A stretch of DNA of 64,000 nucleotides from Emergencia timonensis (GCF_900086585.1 NZ_FLKM01000009.1:372001-436000); one strand, 5' to 3'; positions 53,134 to 62,654 are shown, counted from the first letter of the stretch. The notes: a model not told the origin generated them from the sequence alone. A program made the numbers and translations.

Positions 53134-54033
53134 ATGAATATCGGAATTGTAGGACTAGGGCTGATCGGAGGATCTCTGGCAAAAGCCTATAAAAAAGCCG
53201 GTGCTACAGTTCTGGGGAGCGACCAAAACAATCTGACTACTGAATTTGCCAAGATGGCGGAGGCCATCGATGGAGAACTGGATGAAGCACACTTTAGCAA
53301 GTGTGACGTCATCTTTATCGCAATCACTCCGGTGGAAGCAATCAAGTGGATGGAACAGAATGCACCCAGACTGTCAAGAGAAACAATCATCATCGACTGC
53401 TGCGGAACAAAGCGCAACGTATGCAAGGCAGGCTATGACATGGCCCGCAGGTACGGAATCAATTATCTGGGCGGGCATCCCATGGCAGGAAAAGAAAAGG
53501 GCGGATTCAAGCACAGCAGCGCGGATCTCTTTGACGACGCGCCCTTCATCCTGGTGCCGGACGATCACAACAATCTGAACCTGATGTGCAAAGTGAAGAA
53601 GATCCTGCAGATGGCGGGATTCGGAAGAATTTCCTTCTCCACTGCGGAAGAACACGACAAAGTCATCGCCTTCACATCACAGATGCCCCACATTGTTTCC
53701 AACGGATTTATCAAAAGCAAAACTGCAATTTTGCACAATAAGAATATGGTCTCAGCCGGAAGCTACAAGGATTTTACCAGAGTAGCCTATCTGGACGAGA
53801 AGATGTGGACGGAACTTTTCATCGAGAATAGAGATAACCTGGGCGTGGAGCTGGCGGCTTTGATCGCGGAACTGCAGAAATACCAGCAGGCTCTGGAAGA
53901 CAACGACCCCGAAGAACTGATCCGTCTGCTGAAAGAAGGAAAGGAATGCAAGAGCAAGGTAGATAAATTATGCGACTTGAACAGCTTGGAAGTGAAGCAA
54001 GAAAAATCATCAAAGGCGACAGCCTCGTCGTAG
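53134..54033 (+). CDS. tyrA: Prephenate dehydrogenase
   Basis: Converts prephenate to 4-hydroxyphenylpyruvate with NAD+. The 299-residue protein has the Rossmann motif GIVGLGLIGGSLAKAYKKAG and the substrate loop GGHPMAGKEKGGFKHSSADLF. It has no ACT domain, unlike the longer Bacillus TyrA, so feedback control probably lies elsewhere. The start follows directly on the aroF stop, and its end overlaps aroB by 64 bases. Confidence 0.93.
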   Translation: MNIGIVGLGLIGGSLAKAYKKAGATVLGSDQNNLTTEFAKMAEAIDGELDEAHFSKCDVIFIAITPVEAIKWMEQNAPRLSRETIIIDCCGTKRNVCKAGYDMARRYGINYLGGHPMAGKEKGGFKHSSADLFDDAPFILVPDDHNNLNLMCKVKKILQMAGFGRISFSTAEEHDKVIAFTSQMPHIVSNGFIKSKTAILHNKNMVSAGSYKDFTRVAYLDEKMWTELFIENRDNLGVELAALIAELQKYQQALEDNDPEELIRLLKEGKECKSKVDKLCDLNSLEVKQEKSSKATASS

Positions 54034-54968
54034 TAACGGACAAAAACGTAGAAAAACTATATTTGGACAGATGCATGGAAAGCCTCCGAAACGCAGGCTT
54101 CGAAGTGAAAAGCTATGTAGTACCGCCGGGAGAGGAGTCCAAAAGCGGCCAGACCTATCTGGAACTTTTGAACTTCCTGGCTGAGATTCCCCTGACCCGG
54201 TCTGACGCTCTGGTCGCCCTGGGCGGCGGCGTCGTAGGCGACCTGACCGGTTTTGCAGCGGCCACTTATCTCAGAGGTATCAAAGTGATCCAGGTGCCGA
54301 CCACATTGCTGGCGGCGGTGGACTCCTCCGTAGGCGGGAAGACGGCCATCAATCTGCCGGCAGGAAAAAACCTGGCGGGCGCCTTCCATCAGCCGGCCCT
54401 GGTCTGCCAGGACGCGAGACTTCTCGACAGTTTGCCGGAAGATGTCTGGCAGGACGGCATGGCAGAAGTGATCAAATACGGCTGCATTGCCGACGCAGCC
54501 CTCTTTGAACTGCTGCAGGACAGAGAGGCTGCCGAAAACCGCATGGAAGGCATCATCCAGCGCTGTGTTGCCATTAAGAAAAAGTTTGTAGAAGAGGACG
54601 AACCGGATACCGGTGTCAGACAGTTGCTGAACTTCGGTCACACCATCGGCCACGCCATCGAAAAGGCGACGGATTTTGCGGTCAGCCACGGGCGGGCAGT
54701 GGCCAAGGGAATGGCGATGATGTCAGACCTGTCAGCAGAACAGGGATGGTGCAGCCGGGAAACGGCAGAGCAGATCACCAGCCTGCTTCGTATGTACGAT
54801 TTTGATCTGAACGTTGCACAACCGGGCAAAATATTATATGATATCTGTATGGCTGACAAAAAGAGAAAAGGAAATTATATCGACATCGTGGTGCCTGAAG
54901 GAATTGGAAAATGCAGACTTCAGCGCCTGACGACAGAAGAACTGGGAGAACTGTTATGCGAAAGATAG
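53970..54968 (+). CDS. aroB: 3-dehydroquinate synthase
   Basis: Second step of the shikimate pathway. The 332 residues contain the NAD-binding ALGGGVVGDLTGFAAATYLRGI and VPTTLLAAVDSSVGGKTAINLPAGKN, and the metal-ligand FGHTIGHAIE. An AAGG precedes the ATG, which lies inside tyrA. The length is slightly shorter than average but all key motifs are there. Confidence 0.95.
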   Translation: MRLEQLGSEARKIIKGDSLVVVTDKNVEKLYLDRCMESLRNAGFEVKSYVVPPGEESKSGQTYLELLNFLAEIPLTRSDALVALGGGVVGDLTGFAAATYLRGIKVIQVPTTLLAAVDSSVGGKTAINLPAGKNLAGAFHQPALVCQDARLLDSLPEDVWQDGMAEVIKYGCIADAALFELLQDREAAENRMEGIIQRCVAIKKKFVEEDEPDTGVRQLLNFGHTIGHAIEKATDFAVSHGRAVAKGMAMMSDLSAEQGWCSRETAEQITSLLRMYDFDLNVAQPGKILYDICMADKKRKGNYIDIVVPEGIGKCRLQRLTTEELGELLCER

Positions 54969-56140
54969 ACATCATACCGTCAAAATCGGACGCCCACAGA
55001 GCGCTGATCTGCGCTGCCCTTTCGACAAAGCCCTGCCAGGTGATCTGCCAGGCAGAGTCCAAGGACATCGCTGCCACGAGAAAATGCCTTGAGGCGGTGA
55101 AGGACGGCAGGGAAGAGATGTACTGCGGCGAAAGCGGATCGACCTTGCGATTCCTGCTTCCCGTCATGGGCGCGCTGGGACATAAGGCATCCTTTTATCC
55201 GGAAGGACGGCTGCCTGAGCGTCCCTTAAGTCCACTTTACGAGGAACTGATGGCTCACGGCTGCAGGCTGAGTCCCCAGGGGTCCGTGCCTTTTACCATA
55301 GAAGGACAGTTGGTCAGCGGTACCTATCATATTCCAGGCGACGTCTCCAGCCAGTACATCAGCGGACTACTCTTTGCACTGCCCGTTCTGGCGGGGGACA
55401 GCAGGATCGTGGTCAAAGGGGTTCTGCAGTCGAAGTCTTACGTGGATATGACGGTCAAAGTTCTGATGGACTTCGGCATAGAAATCATTGAGACGGCGGA
55501 AGGTTATCTGGTTCCAGGGGGGCAAGCCTATCAGGGACCGGAAAACTACCAGGTGGAAGGCGACTGGTCCAACGGCTGTTTCTGGCTGGCGGCGGGGGCA
55601 CTTCTTCCTGAGGGCATACGCGTCAAAGGTCTCAATCCCCACTCCCTGCAGGGAGATAAACAGATTTTGGAAATTCTTGCGCAGTTTGGCGCAGTTGTAA
55701 ATATAGAAGAAGAGGGGATCACCGTCAAAAAAGGGGAGCTGAACGGCATCCGCATCGATGCGAGGCAGATTCCCGACATGGTGCCGGCTTTGGCAGTGGT
55801 CGCGGCGGCCGCCACAGGAAAGACAGAAATTGTCAACGCCGAGAGGCTCAGAATCAAAGAGAGCGACCGGCTTAAGACCGTGGCAGAGAATCTGAAAGCT
55901 CTGGGCGCGGACATTGAGGAACTCGCTGCTGGACTGGTGATTCGGGGGAGCGGCGCGCTGTCAGGCGGCCAGGCGGATTCCTACAACGATCATCGCATCG
56001 CCATGATGGCGGGCATCGCATCGATCCTCTGCACAGAGACCGTCACGCTGAAAGGAGCTGACGCGGTAAACAAATCTTATCCCGGCTTCTGGGCTGATTT
56101 AGAAGCGCTTGAGCTGGCGGACAAGATAGAAAGGGTATAA
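54956..56140 (+). CDS. aroA: 3-phosphoshikimate 1-carboxyvinyltransferase (EPSP synthase)
   Basis: Adds the enolpyruvyl group of PEP to shikimate 3-phosphate. 394 residues, shorter than the usual 420-430. PSKSDAHRALICAAL (Lys for PEP binding), GESGSTLRFLLPVMGALG, and the C-terminal RIKESDRLKTVAENLKALG with YNDHRIAMM are all present. The start overlaps aroB by 13 bases. The typical N-terminal GSKS is PSKS here. The GESGSTLRFL motif (class I enzymes have GNAGTA) resembles the glyphosate-tolerant class II type; tolerance is untested. Confidence 0.93.
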   Translation: MRKIDIIPSKSDAHRALICAALSTKPCQVICQAESKDIAATRKCLEAVKDGREEMYCGESGSTLRFLLPVMGALGHKASFYPEGRLPERPLSPLYEELMAHGCRLSPQGSVPFTIEGQLVSGTYHIPGDVSSQYISGLLFALPVLAGDSRIVVKGVLQSKSYVDMTVKVLMDFGIEIIETAEGYLVPGGQAYQGPENYQVEGDWSNGCFWLAAGALLPEGIRVKGLNPHSLQGDKQILEILAQFGAVVNIEEEGITVKKGELNGIRIDARQIPDMVPALAVVAAAATGKTEIVNAERLRIKESDRLKTVAENLKALGADIEELAAGLVIRGSGALSGGQADSYNDHRIAMMAGIASILCTETVTLKGADAVNKSYPGFWADLEALELADKIERV

Positions 56141-56143
56141 AGC

Positions 56144-57127
56144 ATGTCTTCGACTTATGGAACAAAAGTAAAGATTTCAATATTCGGCCAGTCTCATTCA
56201 GAGGCGATCGGCGTGACCCTGGACGGTCTGCCGGCAGGTTTCAGAATCGATATGGAAGAATTGCAGATGTTTATGGATCGGCGGGCGCCGGGGAAAAGCA
56301 AGTATTCCACGCCGAGGAAAGAAGCAGACCGGCCCGATTTTTTAAGCGGACTGGTGGGTGATGTGACCTGCGGTGCGCCTCTTACGGCGATCATCCGCAA
56401 CACCAACACCCGCAGCGGCGACTACGACAATATCCGAGATATCCCAAGGCCGGGTCATGCGGACTTTACGGCCCACGTCAAATATGGCGGCCACGAGGAT
56501 GTCAGCGGCGGCGGACATTTTTCCGGCAGGCTGACAGCGCCCCTCTGCATCGCGGGGGGCATCTGCAAGCAGATTTTGGCGGCGGCGGGAATCACTGTCG
56601 AGGCGGTCATCAAGGACATCGGCGGCAACAGCGAAGATCCCTACAGCGCCATCGACGAGGCGAGAGCCGCGGGAGATTCTGTAGGCGGCATTATCGAATG
56701 CACCGTCACCGGCATGCCGATAGGCATCGGGGAGCCCATGTTCGACGGCCTTGAGAACAAAGTGGCTCAGGCAGTCTTTAGCATCCCTGCCGTCAAAGGA
56801 ATCGAGTTCGGCAGGGGTTTTGACGCCGCAAGAATCCGCGGCAGCGAAAATAACGACGAGTTTTATTTTGATGGGGGTGAGGTAAAAACCCGCACCAACA
56901 ACCACGGCGGCATTTTGGGCGGTATCAGCTCTGGCATGCCGGTGGTCTTCCGCGTGGCAATCAAACCGACGCCGTCAATTTCTATAGAGCAGAACAGCAT
57001 CAGCTACGCCAAAGGAGAAGATGCGAAGCTGGCTGTCAGGGGCAGGCACGACCCCTGCATCGTGCCGAGGGCGCTGCCTTGCGTAGAAGCGGCAGCCGCC
57101 ATCGCAATTTATGATTTAATCAGATAA
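56144..57127 (+). CDS. aroC: Chorismate synthase
   Basis: Last step to chorismate, needing reduced FMN. The 327 residues, shorter than the typical 350-390, include GQSHSEAIGVTLDGLPAG, RRAPGKSKYSTPRKEADRPDF, RPGHADFT, SGGGHFSGRLTAP and the C-terminal GRHDPCIVPRALPCVEAA. All signature motifs are present, so the protein should be active. Confidence 0.95.
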   Translation: MSSTYGTKVKISIFGQSHSEAIGVTLDGLPAGFRIDMEELQMFMDRRAPGKSKYSTPRKEADRPDFLSGLVGDVTCGAPLTAIIRNTNTRSGDYDNIRDIPRPGHADFTAHVKYGGHEDVSGGGHFSGRLTAPLCIAGGICKQILAAAGITVEAVIKDIGGNSEDPYSAIDEARAAGDSVGGIIECTVTGMPIGIGEPMFDGLENKVAQAVFSIPAVKGIEFGRGFDAARIRGSENNDEFYFDGGEVKTRTNNHGGILGGISSGMPVVFRVAIKPTPSISIEQNSISYAKGEDAKLAVRGRHDPCIVPRALPCVEAAAAIAIYDLIR

Positions 57128-57145
57128 ATAAGAGAGGTAAAGAAA

Positions 57146-58288
57146 ATGAGCAACATAGAAGACTATAGAAAGAACATCGATAACATCGACAAAGAAATCG
57201 TAGAAAAACTGGAAGAGAGAATGAGAGTGGCGGAAAACATCGCCAAATTCAAGCAGGACAACAACCTTCCAGTCATCGATATCATCAGAGAACGAGAAAA
57301 ACTTGAGGAAATTACAGAAATGGCTTCAGATGATATGGCATCTTACGCCAGAATATTATATAATACTATTATGGAGATGAGCAAAGACCACCAGAGGAAG
57401 ATCACCAATCAGGACACCCCTCTGGTAAAGTCCATCAAAGCCGCACTGGAAGAAACGCCGAAAGTATTCCCGACAAAGGCCACCGTTGCCTGCCAGGGAG
57501 TGGAAGGCGCGTATTCTCAGCAGGCTTGCGACAAACTTTTCAGAATGCCGAAAATCATGTACATGAAGAATTTCAACGGCGTCTTTGCCGCCATCGATCA
57601 GGGGCTTTGTCAGTACGGAATTCTGCCGGTTGAAAACAGCACGGCTGGTTCTGTCAACCAGATTTACGATTTGATGTTGAAGTATAATTTCTATGTTGTA
57701 AAAAGCGTCAAGCTGAAGATTGACCACAGTCTTCTCGCAAAGAAGGAAACCAGAAAAGAAGATATCAAAGAGATTGTCTCTCACGAGCAGGCAATCATGC
57801 AGTGCGACGATTATCTCAAGGCATTTCCAAATGCCAAGATAACCATCTGTGAGAACACGGCGGAAGCTGCCAAAATGGTAGCCGAATCCGAAAGAAATGA
57901 TATTGCAGCGCTGGCATCCTATTCCTGCGGCAAATTATACGGACTGTCCTGCCTGCAGGAAGCCGTACAGGACAACGGAAACAATTATACCAGATTCATC
58001 TGTATCAGCAAAAAGCTGGAAATCTATCCTGGCGCTGACAAGACAAGTTTAATGTTAGTAGTATCCCATACACCGGGATCACTTTATAACGTATTGGCCA
58101 GATTCAACGCGCTGGGCATCAATATCTTCAAACTGGAGAGCCGTCCGCTTCCACAGAGAGACTTCGACTACATGTTCTATTTCGACATCGACTCCGAAGT
58201 ACACTCTGAGGAATTTGTAAGGCTGATCAACCAGCTAGAGGAACTGAGCCATGAGTTCAAGTATTTAGGAAGTTATATGGAGATTTAA
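57146..58288 (+). CDS. pheA: Bifunctional chorismate mutase / prephenate dehydratase
   Basis: The 380-residue protein has three parts: an AroQ-type chorismate mutase (about 1-85, EDYRKNIDNIDKEIVEKLEERMRVAENIAKFKQ), prephenate dehydratase (about 110-285, CQGVEGAYSQQACDKLF, GILPVENSTAGSVNQIYDLM) and a C-terminal ACT domain (GSLYNVLARFNALGINIFKLESRP, ESRP at 331-334) that binds Phe for feedback inhibition. It provides prephenate both for itself and for TyrA. AGAGAGG precedes the ATG. Confidence 0.94.
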   Translation: MSNIEDYRKNIDNIDKEIVEKLEERMRVAENIAKFKQDNNLPVIDIIREREKLEEITEMASDDMASYARILYNTIMEMSKDHQRKITNQDTPLVKSIKAALEETPKVFPTKATVACQGVEGAYSQQACDKLFRMPKIMYMKNFNGVFAAIDQGLCQYGILPVENSTAGSVNQIYDLMLKYNFYVVKSVKLKIDHSLLAKKETRKEDIKEIVSHEQAIMQCDDYLKAFPNAKITICENTAEAAKMVAESERNDIAALASYSCGKLYGLSCLQEAVQDNGNNYTRFICISKKLEIYPGADKTSLMLVVSHTPGSLYNVLARFNALGINIFKLESRPLPQRDFDYMFYFDIDSEVHSEEFVRLINQLEELSHEFKYLGSYMEI

Positions 58289-58289
58289 G

Positions 58290-59480
58290 ATGAAAAAATT
58301 TGGATTAATTGGTGAGAAGCTGGGACATAGTTATTCACCACTAATTCATAGCAAATTTGGCGACTATGAATATGAATTATGCGAGGCGAAGGAAGAGGAG
58401 CTGGAAGCTTTGCTCAAGAAAGAGGAGTACGGCGGCTTCAATATTACGATCCCTTATAAGAAAACGGTGCTGAAATTATGCGACGAAATTTCTGATACCG
58501 CCAGGGCCATCGGCAGCGTCAACACCATAATTCGCAGTGAAGATGGAAAGCTGAAAGGCTACAACACCGATTATGATGGGTTTATCTACCTGCTGAAGGC
58601 GGCGAAAATCGATGTCAAAGGCATGAAGTGTATGGTCCTGGGAAGCGGGGGTGCTTCCCTGACGGTACAGACGGTGCTCGCTGATATGGGGGCGTCTGAG
58701 ATCGTAATCATCTCTCGCAAAGGCGAAAATAATTACGAGAACATCAACCGCCACTTTGACAGTGAGATAATCGTCAATACAACGCCTGTGGGCATGTATC
58801 CAGGCAACGGCAGAACGCCTGTTAATCTTGACGACTTCAAAAACTGCCGTGGCGTGGTGGATCTCATCTACAATCCAAATAAGACAAAGCTGGTTTTGGA
58901 TGCTATGGCAAAATCTCTGCCTGCAACTGGCGGATTAGCAATGCTGGTTGCGCAGGCCAAGGAGTCCAGTGAGTTTTTTCAAAACAAGAAAATAGAAGAC
59001 GAAGAAATTGAAAATGCCATCGATGAGGTCAGGAGCGAGACACTCAACGCCATTTTGATCGGCATGCCGGGAGCGGGCAAAACCCTGCTGGGCAAAGAAA
59101 TCGCTGATCGGATGGGGAGAGAATTCGTCGACATTGACGACATGATCGTAGAACACGAGGGGATGTCAATTCCGGAAATCTTTGAGAAAAAGGGCGAATC
59201 CTACTTTAGAAAAGTTGAGACAGAAATGCTGGAGCAGGCTTGTGTGAAAACGGGACTGGTCATCGCCACTGGCGGCGGTATCGTCAAAAAAAAGCTCAAT
59301 TATAATATTATCAAACAAAACGGCGTCGTCATCTGGATCAAAAGAGATCTGGACAAATTGGAGACGGACGGAAGACCGCTGTCTCAGTCGATGCCTCTCG
59401 ATCAGATGTACGAGGAGCGGAAAGACGCTTATTCCTATTGGAGCGATTTCTTTATCAATAATAATGAGGAGAGAGAATGA
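58290..59480 (+). CDS. Shikimate dehydrogenase-shikimate kinase fusion
   Basis: A 396-residue bifunctional enzyme for steps four and five of the pathway. Residues 1-230 are an AroE domain (LGHSYSPLIHSKFG, NITIPYKK with catalytic K57, NTDYDG with D94, LGSGGASLTVQTVL). Residues 255-396 are an AroK domain (GMPGAGKT 258-265, DIDDMIVEHEG, FRKVETEML, ATGGGIVKKK, DGRPLS). The two run on in one frame through an acidic linker (KIEDEEIENAIDE). AroE-AroK fusions are known in some clostridia. It starts 2 bases after the pheA stop and overlaps aroQ by ATGA. Confidence 0.94.
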   Translation: MKKFGLIGEKLGHSYSPLIHSKFGDYEYELCEAKEEELEALLKKEEYGGFNITIPYKKTVLKLCDEISDTARAIGSVNTIIRSEDGKLKGYNTDYDGFIYLLKAAKIDVKGMKCMVLGSGGASLTVQTVLADMGASEIVIISRKGENNYENINRHFDSEIIVNTTPVGMYPGNGRTPVNLDDFKNCRGVVDLIYNPNKTKLVLDAMAKSLPATGGLAMLVAQAKESSEFFQNKKIEDEEIENAIDEVRSETLNAILIGMPGAGKTLLGKEIADRMGREFVDIDDMIVEHEGMSIPEIFEKKGESYFRKVETEMLEQACVKTGLVIATGGGIVKKKLNYNIIKQNGVVIWIKRDLDKLETDGRPLSQSMPLDQMYEERKDAYSYWSDFFINNNEERE

Positions 59481-59920
59481 TGAAAGTTCTGGTGATCAAC
59501 GGGCCCAACATCAACATGCTGGGCATCAGAGAGCCGGAAATATACGGAAAAGGTACATATGACGATTTAGTCGGCATGATCAAAAGCGCGGCTTCCCGCC
59601 TTGGTGTGGAAGCCGCTTTTTTTCAATCTAACCATGAAGGCGCAATCGTAGACGTTATTCAGGAAGCCTATGGAATGTATGATGGAATCGTCATCAACCC
59701 GGCAGCCTATACCCACACCAGCGTGGCAATCCTGGACGCCCTGAAGTCAGTGGGCATTCCCACTGTGGAAGTACATATTTCCGATGTTTCTGCGCGAGAA
59801 GATTTCAGGCAGGTTTCCTATGTAAGGTCTGCCTGCATCAAGACGATTGTGGGCGAAGGCTTTGAAGGTTACATCCATGCCATGGAGGTGCTCTGTGAAA
59901 AAAGAGAAAAAGAAGACTAA
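59477..59920 (+). CDS. aroQ: Type II 3-dehydroquinate dehydratase
   Basis: Third step of the shikimate pathway. The 147-residue protein has the type II pattern: VLVINGPNINMLGIREPEIYG, FFQSNHEGAIVDVIQEA, INPAAYTHTSVAILDAL (catalytic Tyr/His region) and VEVHISDVSAREDFR. A GAGGAGAG lies before the paired ATG codons. With this gene the operon holds every enzyme from DAHP to chorismate and on to Phe and Tyr, and no Trp genes. Confidence 0.95.
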   Translation: MMKVLVINGPNINMLGIREPEIYGKGTYDDLVGMIKSAASRLGVEAAFFQSNHEGAIVDVIQEAYGMYDGIVINPAAYTHTSVAILDALKSVGIPTVEVHISDVSAREDFRQVSYVRSACIKTIVGEGFEGYIHAMEVLCEKREKED

Positions 59921-60974
59921 CGTCCCTTGGCTGCAGCTTATTGTAGGGGCGGTGCTGGGCGTGTTTTTTGCGGAAATCATCTTTTCCACTACGCGAAGCC
60001 TGGAATGGTTTGCTGTGGGATTTTTCTCTTTGATCCTATCCTTCTACCTGCATATCATCCTTCATGAAGGGGGTCATCTGGTCGCAGGACTTGCCAGCGG
60101 CTATAAATTCGTTTCCTTCCGGATCGGCAGCGTCCTGTGGATTAAAATTCAGGGCAAAATCCGCAGGAAGAGGCTGAGTCTTCCGGGCACAGGTGGGCAG
60201 TGTCTGCTGGACCCGCCTGCCATGGATGGCGGTAGGTTTCCAGCGGTTCTCTATAACCTGGGCGGCGGCTTGGCGAACTTGATTTTTGCTGCTGTTGCCT
60301 GCGTCATTGCTTTTGCCATAGGCACGGTAGCGGCCAAGGTGATACTGCTGCCCTTTGCCCTTGTCGGCATCTATTTGGGAATCATGAACCTGCTGCCGAT
60401 GAAAATGGGCGGCATTGCCAACGACGGTTACAACATCAAAATCTTTCGCAAAGATGCAGACAGCGCTAGAGCTTTTTGGATTCAGATGAAGGTCAATAAG
60501 CTGCAGAGTGACGGCGGCAGGCTGCGGGACATGCCAGAGGAATACTTTGATCTGGCAGATTCTGAAGAGAAGGGAAATCCTCTGATAGACGGGCTCAAGG
60601 TCTTTCGCTTCCAGAGACAGATTGACGAGAAGGATTTTGACGGAGCCAGGGAAACAGGGCAGAGGCTCCTTGAGGATACGGCGCTGCTGGGCCTCTATAA
60701 GAATGTTCTTCGGCTGGAGCTGCTGTATCTGGAGTTGATCGGCCCGTGCAGGATGGAGGAGGTCGAGAGCCTTTACACCGAGGAGACGAAAAAGTATCTC
60801 AAGATGGCAAAGGGGAATCCCAGCTCTCATAGGATAAGATACGCCTATGCCGTGCGTTATGCCCACGACGAGGCTGACGCTGCAAAAGCAAAGAAGAAGT
60901 TTGAGAAGACGCTGAAAGACTATCCCATGCTGGGTGAAATTCAGCTTGAGAGAGAATTGATGGAGGAGATTTGA
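59895..60974 (+). CDS. M50-family membrane metalloprotease with C-terminal helical domain
   Basis: A 359-residue membrane protein starting with GTG (GGAGG 6 bases before). HEGGH (57-61) in the second membrane segment is the zinc motif of site-2-type proteases; LLPMKMGGIANDGYN supplies the third, aspartate ligand. Several membrane helices are followed by a cytoplasmic helical part (about 200-359) that resembles TPR-like repeats. It overlaps the aroQ end and is probably read from the same transcript; target unknown. Confidence 0.82.
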   Translation: MKKEKKKTNVPWLQLIVGAVLGVFFAEIIFSTTRSLEWFAVGFFSLILSFYLHIILHEGGHLVAGLASGYKFVSFRIGSVLWIKIQGKIRRKRLSLPGTGGQCLLDPPAMDGGRFPAVLYNLGGGLANLIFAAVACVIAFAIGTVAAKVILLPFALVGIYLGIMNLLPMKMGGIANDGYNIKIFRKDADSARAFWIQMKVNKLQSDGGRLRDMPEEYFDLADSEEKGNPLIDGLKVFRFQRQIDEKDFDGARETGQRLLEDTALLGLYKNVLRLELLYLELIGPCRMEEVESLYTEETKKYLKMAKGNPSSHRIRYAYAVRYAHDEADAAKAKKKFEKTLKDYPMLGEIQLERELMEEI

Positions 60975-60975
60975 G

Positions 60976-61326
60976 ATGAGAGTTTATTGTTATTCCAAGT
61001 GTTCAACCTGCAAGAAAGCCCTTGCCTGGCTGGACGAAAATGATGTGAGCTATGAGCTTTTGGACATCAAAACGAATCACCCGGGGCTTGCGGAACTAGC
61101 GGCAGCTTACGAAAAGAGCGGACTGCCTCTGAAGCGGTTCTTCAACACCAGCGGAAATCTTTACAAAGAAATGGCGCTGAAAGATAAACTGCCCGAGATG
61201 AGCGAGGAAGAGCAGTTGGCCCTCCTTGCTACAGATGGCATGCTTGTAAAACGGCCGCTAGTCATCGGGGACGATTTTGTTTTAACGGGCTTCAAAGAAG
61301 CGGAATGGAAGGAAAAGGTACTCTAA
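60976..61326 (+). CDS. ArsC/Spx-family thioredoxin-fold protein
   Basis: A 116-residue protein with the family's N-terminal YSKCSTCKKALAWLDENDVSYELLDI (CxxC), RFFNTSGNLYKEMALKDKLP and LVKRPLVIGDDFVLTGF. It resembles YusI/YffB-type arsenate reductase-like proteins. The CxxC and KRPL motifs are intact. Biochemical role unproven. One base separates it from the protease gene. Confidence 0.88.
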   Translation: MRVYCYSKCSTCKKALAWLDENDVSYELLDIKTNHPGLAELAAAYEKSGLPLKRFFNTSGNLYKEMALKDKLPEMSEEEQLALLATDGMLVKRPLVIGDDFVLTGFKEAEWKEKVL

Positions 61327-61761
61327 ATGGATAGGGAACAGGAATTACGAGAAATCAGGGAAGCCATCAATGCAGGGAATCTGACGCTGCAGTATCTGAA
61401 CCGGGCGCGGGAGGAACTGAACGCAGCTTCTAACTTCGGCATCGCCGATATGCTGGGCTTTGACTTCATCGGCGGCATCGGCAAGCACATGAAACTGAGC
61501 AACGCGCAGAAGGAGATGGAAGCGGCAAAGAGACAGGTCATGTGTTTCCAGAAGGAGCTGAGAGATGTGAGTGACATCTTGAATTTTCAGGTGGACATCG
61601 GCGGATTTTTGACCTTTGCTGACTTTTTCTTTGACGGCATCCTGGCAGATGTTTTTGTCCAGTCCAAAATCAATGATGCAAAAAAACAGGTGGACAACGC
61701 GGTCTATCACATTCATCAGATTATGACTGATCTATATAGGATGGAAGCCAACGTGAGGTAA
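61327..61761 (+). CDS. Helical protein of unknown function
   Basis: A 144-residue, mostly helical protein (coiled-coil start EQELREIREAINAGNLTLQYLNRAREELNAASNFG; a hydrophobic mid-section FGIADMLGFDFIGGIG). It follows the ArsC-like gene directly and ends 2 bases before the ATPase gene, so the three are probably co-translated. Confidence 0.75.
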   Translation: MDREQELREIREAINAGNLTLQYLNRAREELNAASNFGIADMLGFDFIGGIGKHMKLSNAQKEMEAAKRQVMCFQKELRDVSDILNFQVDIGGFLTFADFFFDGILADVFVQSKINDAKKQVDNAVYHIHQIMTDLYRMEANVR

Positions 61762-61763
61762 AA

Positions 61764-62615
61764 ATGGTATATTTGGAAGAATTCGAGCTGCCCAGTTATG
61801 AATTTGAATGTAGATTTTTTGGGGGTCAGAAGAGAACTTGCTATGATACATTCTATCCGTTTGACATTTTTCCGGAGAAAGATTTAGAAGAGCTTTCTTT
61901 TGAGCCGATTACGATTTTCTATGGCAGCAACGGCTCCGGCAAGACGACTTTGATCAATGTCATTGCTGAACACCTTTCTGCCAGCAGGGATGCAGCTTAT
62001 AACAAGAGTAATTTTTTTGACCTCTATGTGACCGGATGTCGGGCGCGATGGCAGTACGGCTACCAAGACAGCACGGTCATCACCAGTGACGATGTCTTCG
62101 ACTATATTTTTAATGTCAGAAATATCAACGATGGAGTGGATGTCAAAAGGGACGAATTGCTGGAGGAATATTTGGACTTGAAGCATACCCGCTTTCAGAT
62201 GCGTTCTCTTGATGATTACGAACAATTGAAAAAAGTTAATCAAGCCCGCCGCCAATCGGGTTCACAATTCGTGCGTAAAAATCTGATGAAGAATATTCCG
62301 GAAAAATCCAACGGGGAAAGCGCGCTGATGTATTTCACCAACAAAATCCAGGAGAATCAGATATACCTTTTGGACGAGCCGGAAAACAGTCTGTCAGCGG
62401 AATACCAGCAGGAACTCTTGCAGTTCATCGAGGATTCCGCGCGCTTCTTCAACTGCCAGTTTATCATCGCCACCCATTCTCCGTTTCTTCTGGCGGCAAA
62501 GCATGCGAAGATTTACGATCTGGACGCTAAGCCTGTCGTCGTGAAGAGATGGACGGAGCTGGAAAACGTGCGCCGCTATTTTGACTTCTTCATGGCCCAT
62601 GCAGAGGAGTTCTGA
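61764..62615 (+). CDS. AAA-family ATPase (ABC/SMC-like)
   Basis: A 283-residue ATPase with Walker A GSNGSGKT (54-61), Walker B IYLLDEPENSLS and a following FIIATHSPFLLAAKHAKIYDL. The middle is a short insert, not a transporter-type signature, as in AAA_15/21-type ATPases (OLD or defence-related). With no nuclease next to it, its role is unknown. Confidence 0.82.
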   Translation: MVYLEEFELPSYEFECRFFGGQKRTCYDTFYPFDIFPEKDLEELSFEPITIFYGSNGSGKTTLINVIAEHLSASRDAAYNKSNFFDLYVTGCRARWQYGYQDSTVITSDDVFDYIFNVRNINDGVDVKRDELLEEYLDLKHTRFQMRSLDDYEQLKKVNQARRQSGSQFVRKNLMKNIPEKSNGESALMYFTNKIQENQIYLLDEPENSLSAEYQQELLQFIEDSARFFNCQFIIATHSPFLLAAKHAKIYDLDAKPVVVKRWTELENVRRYFDFFMAHAEEF

Positions 62616-62654
62616 GCAATCGGACTTAGTGATAAAAACTGGTGGAATCAGCCG

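Noticed and set aside
60036..60866. 276-codon minus-strand frame opposite the M50 protease
   Set aside because: Shadow; sense strand has HEGGH and membrane helices.
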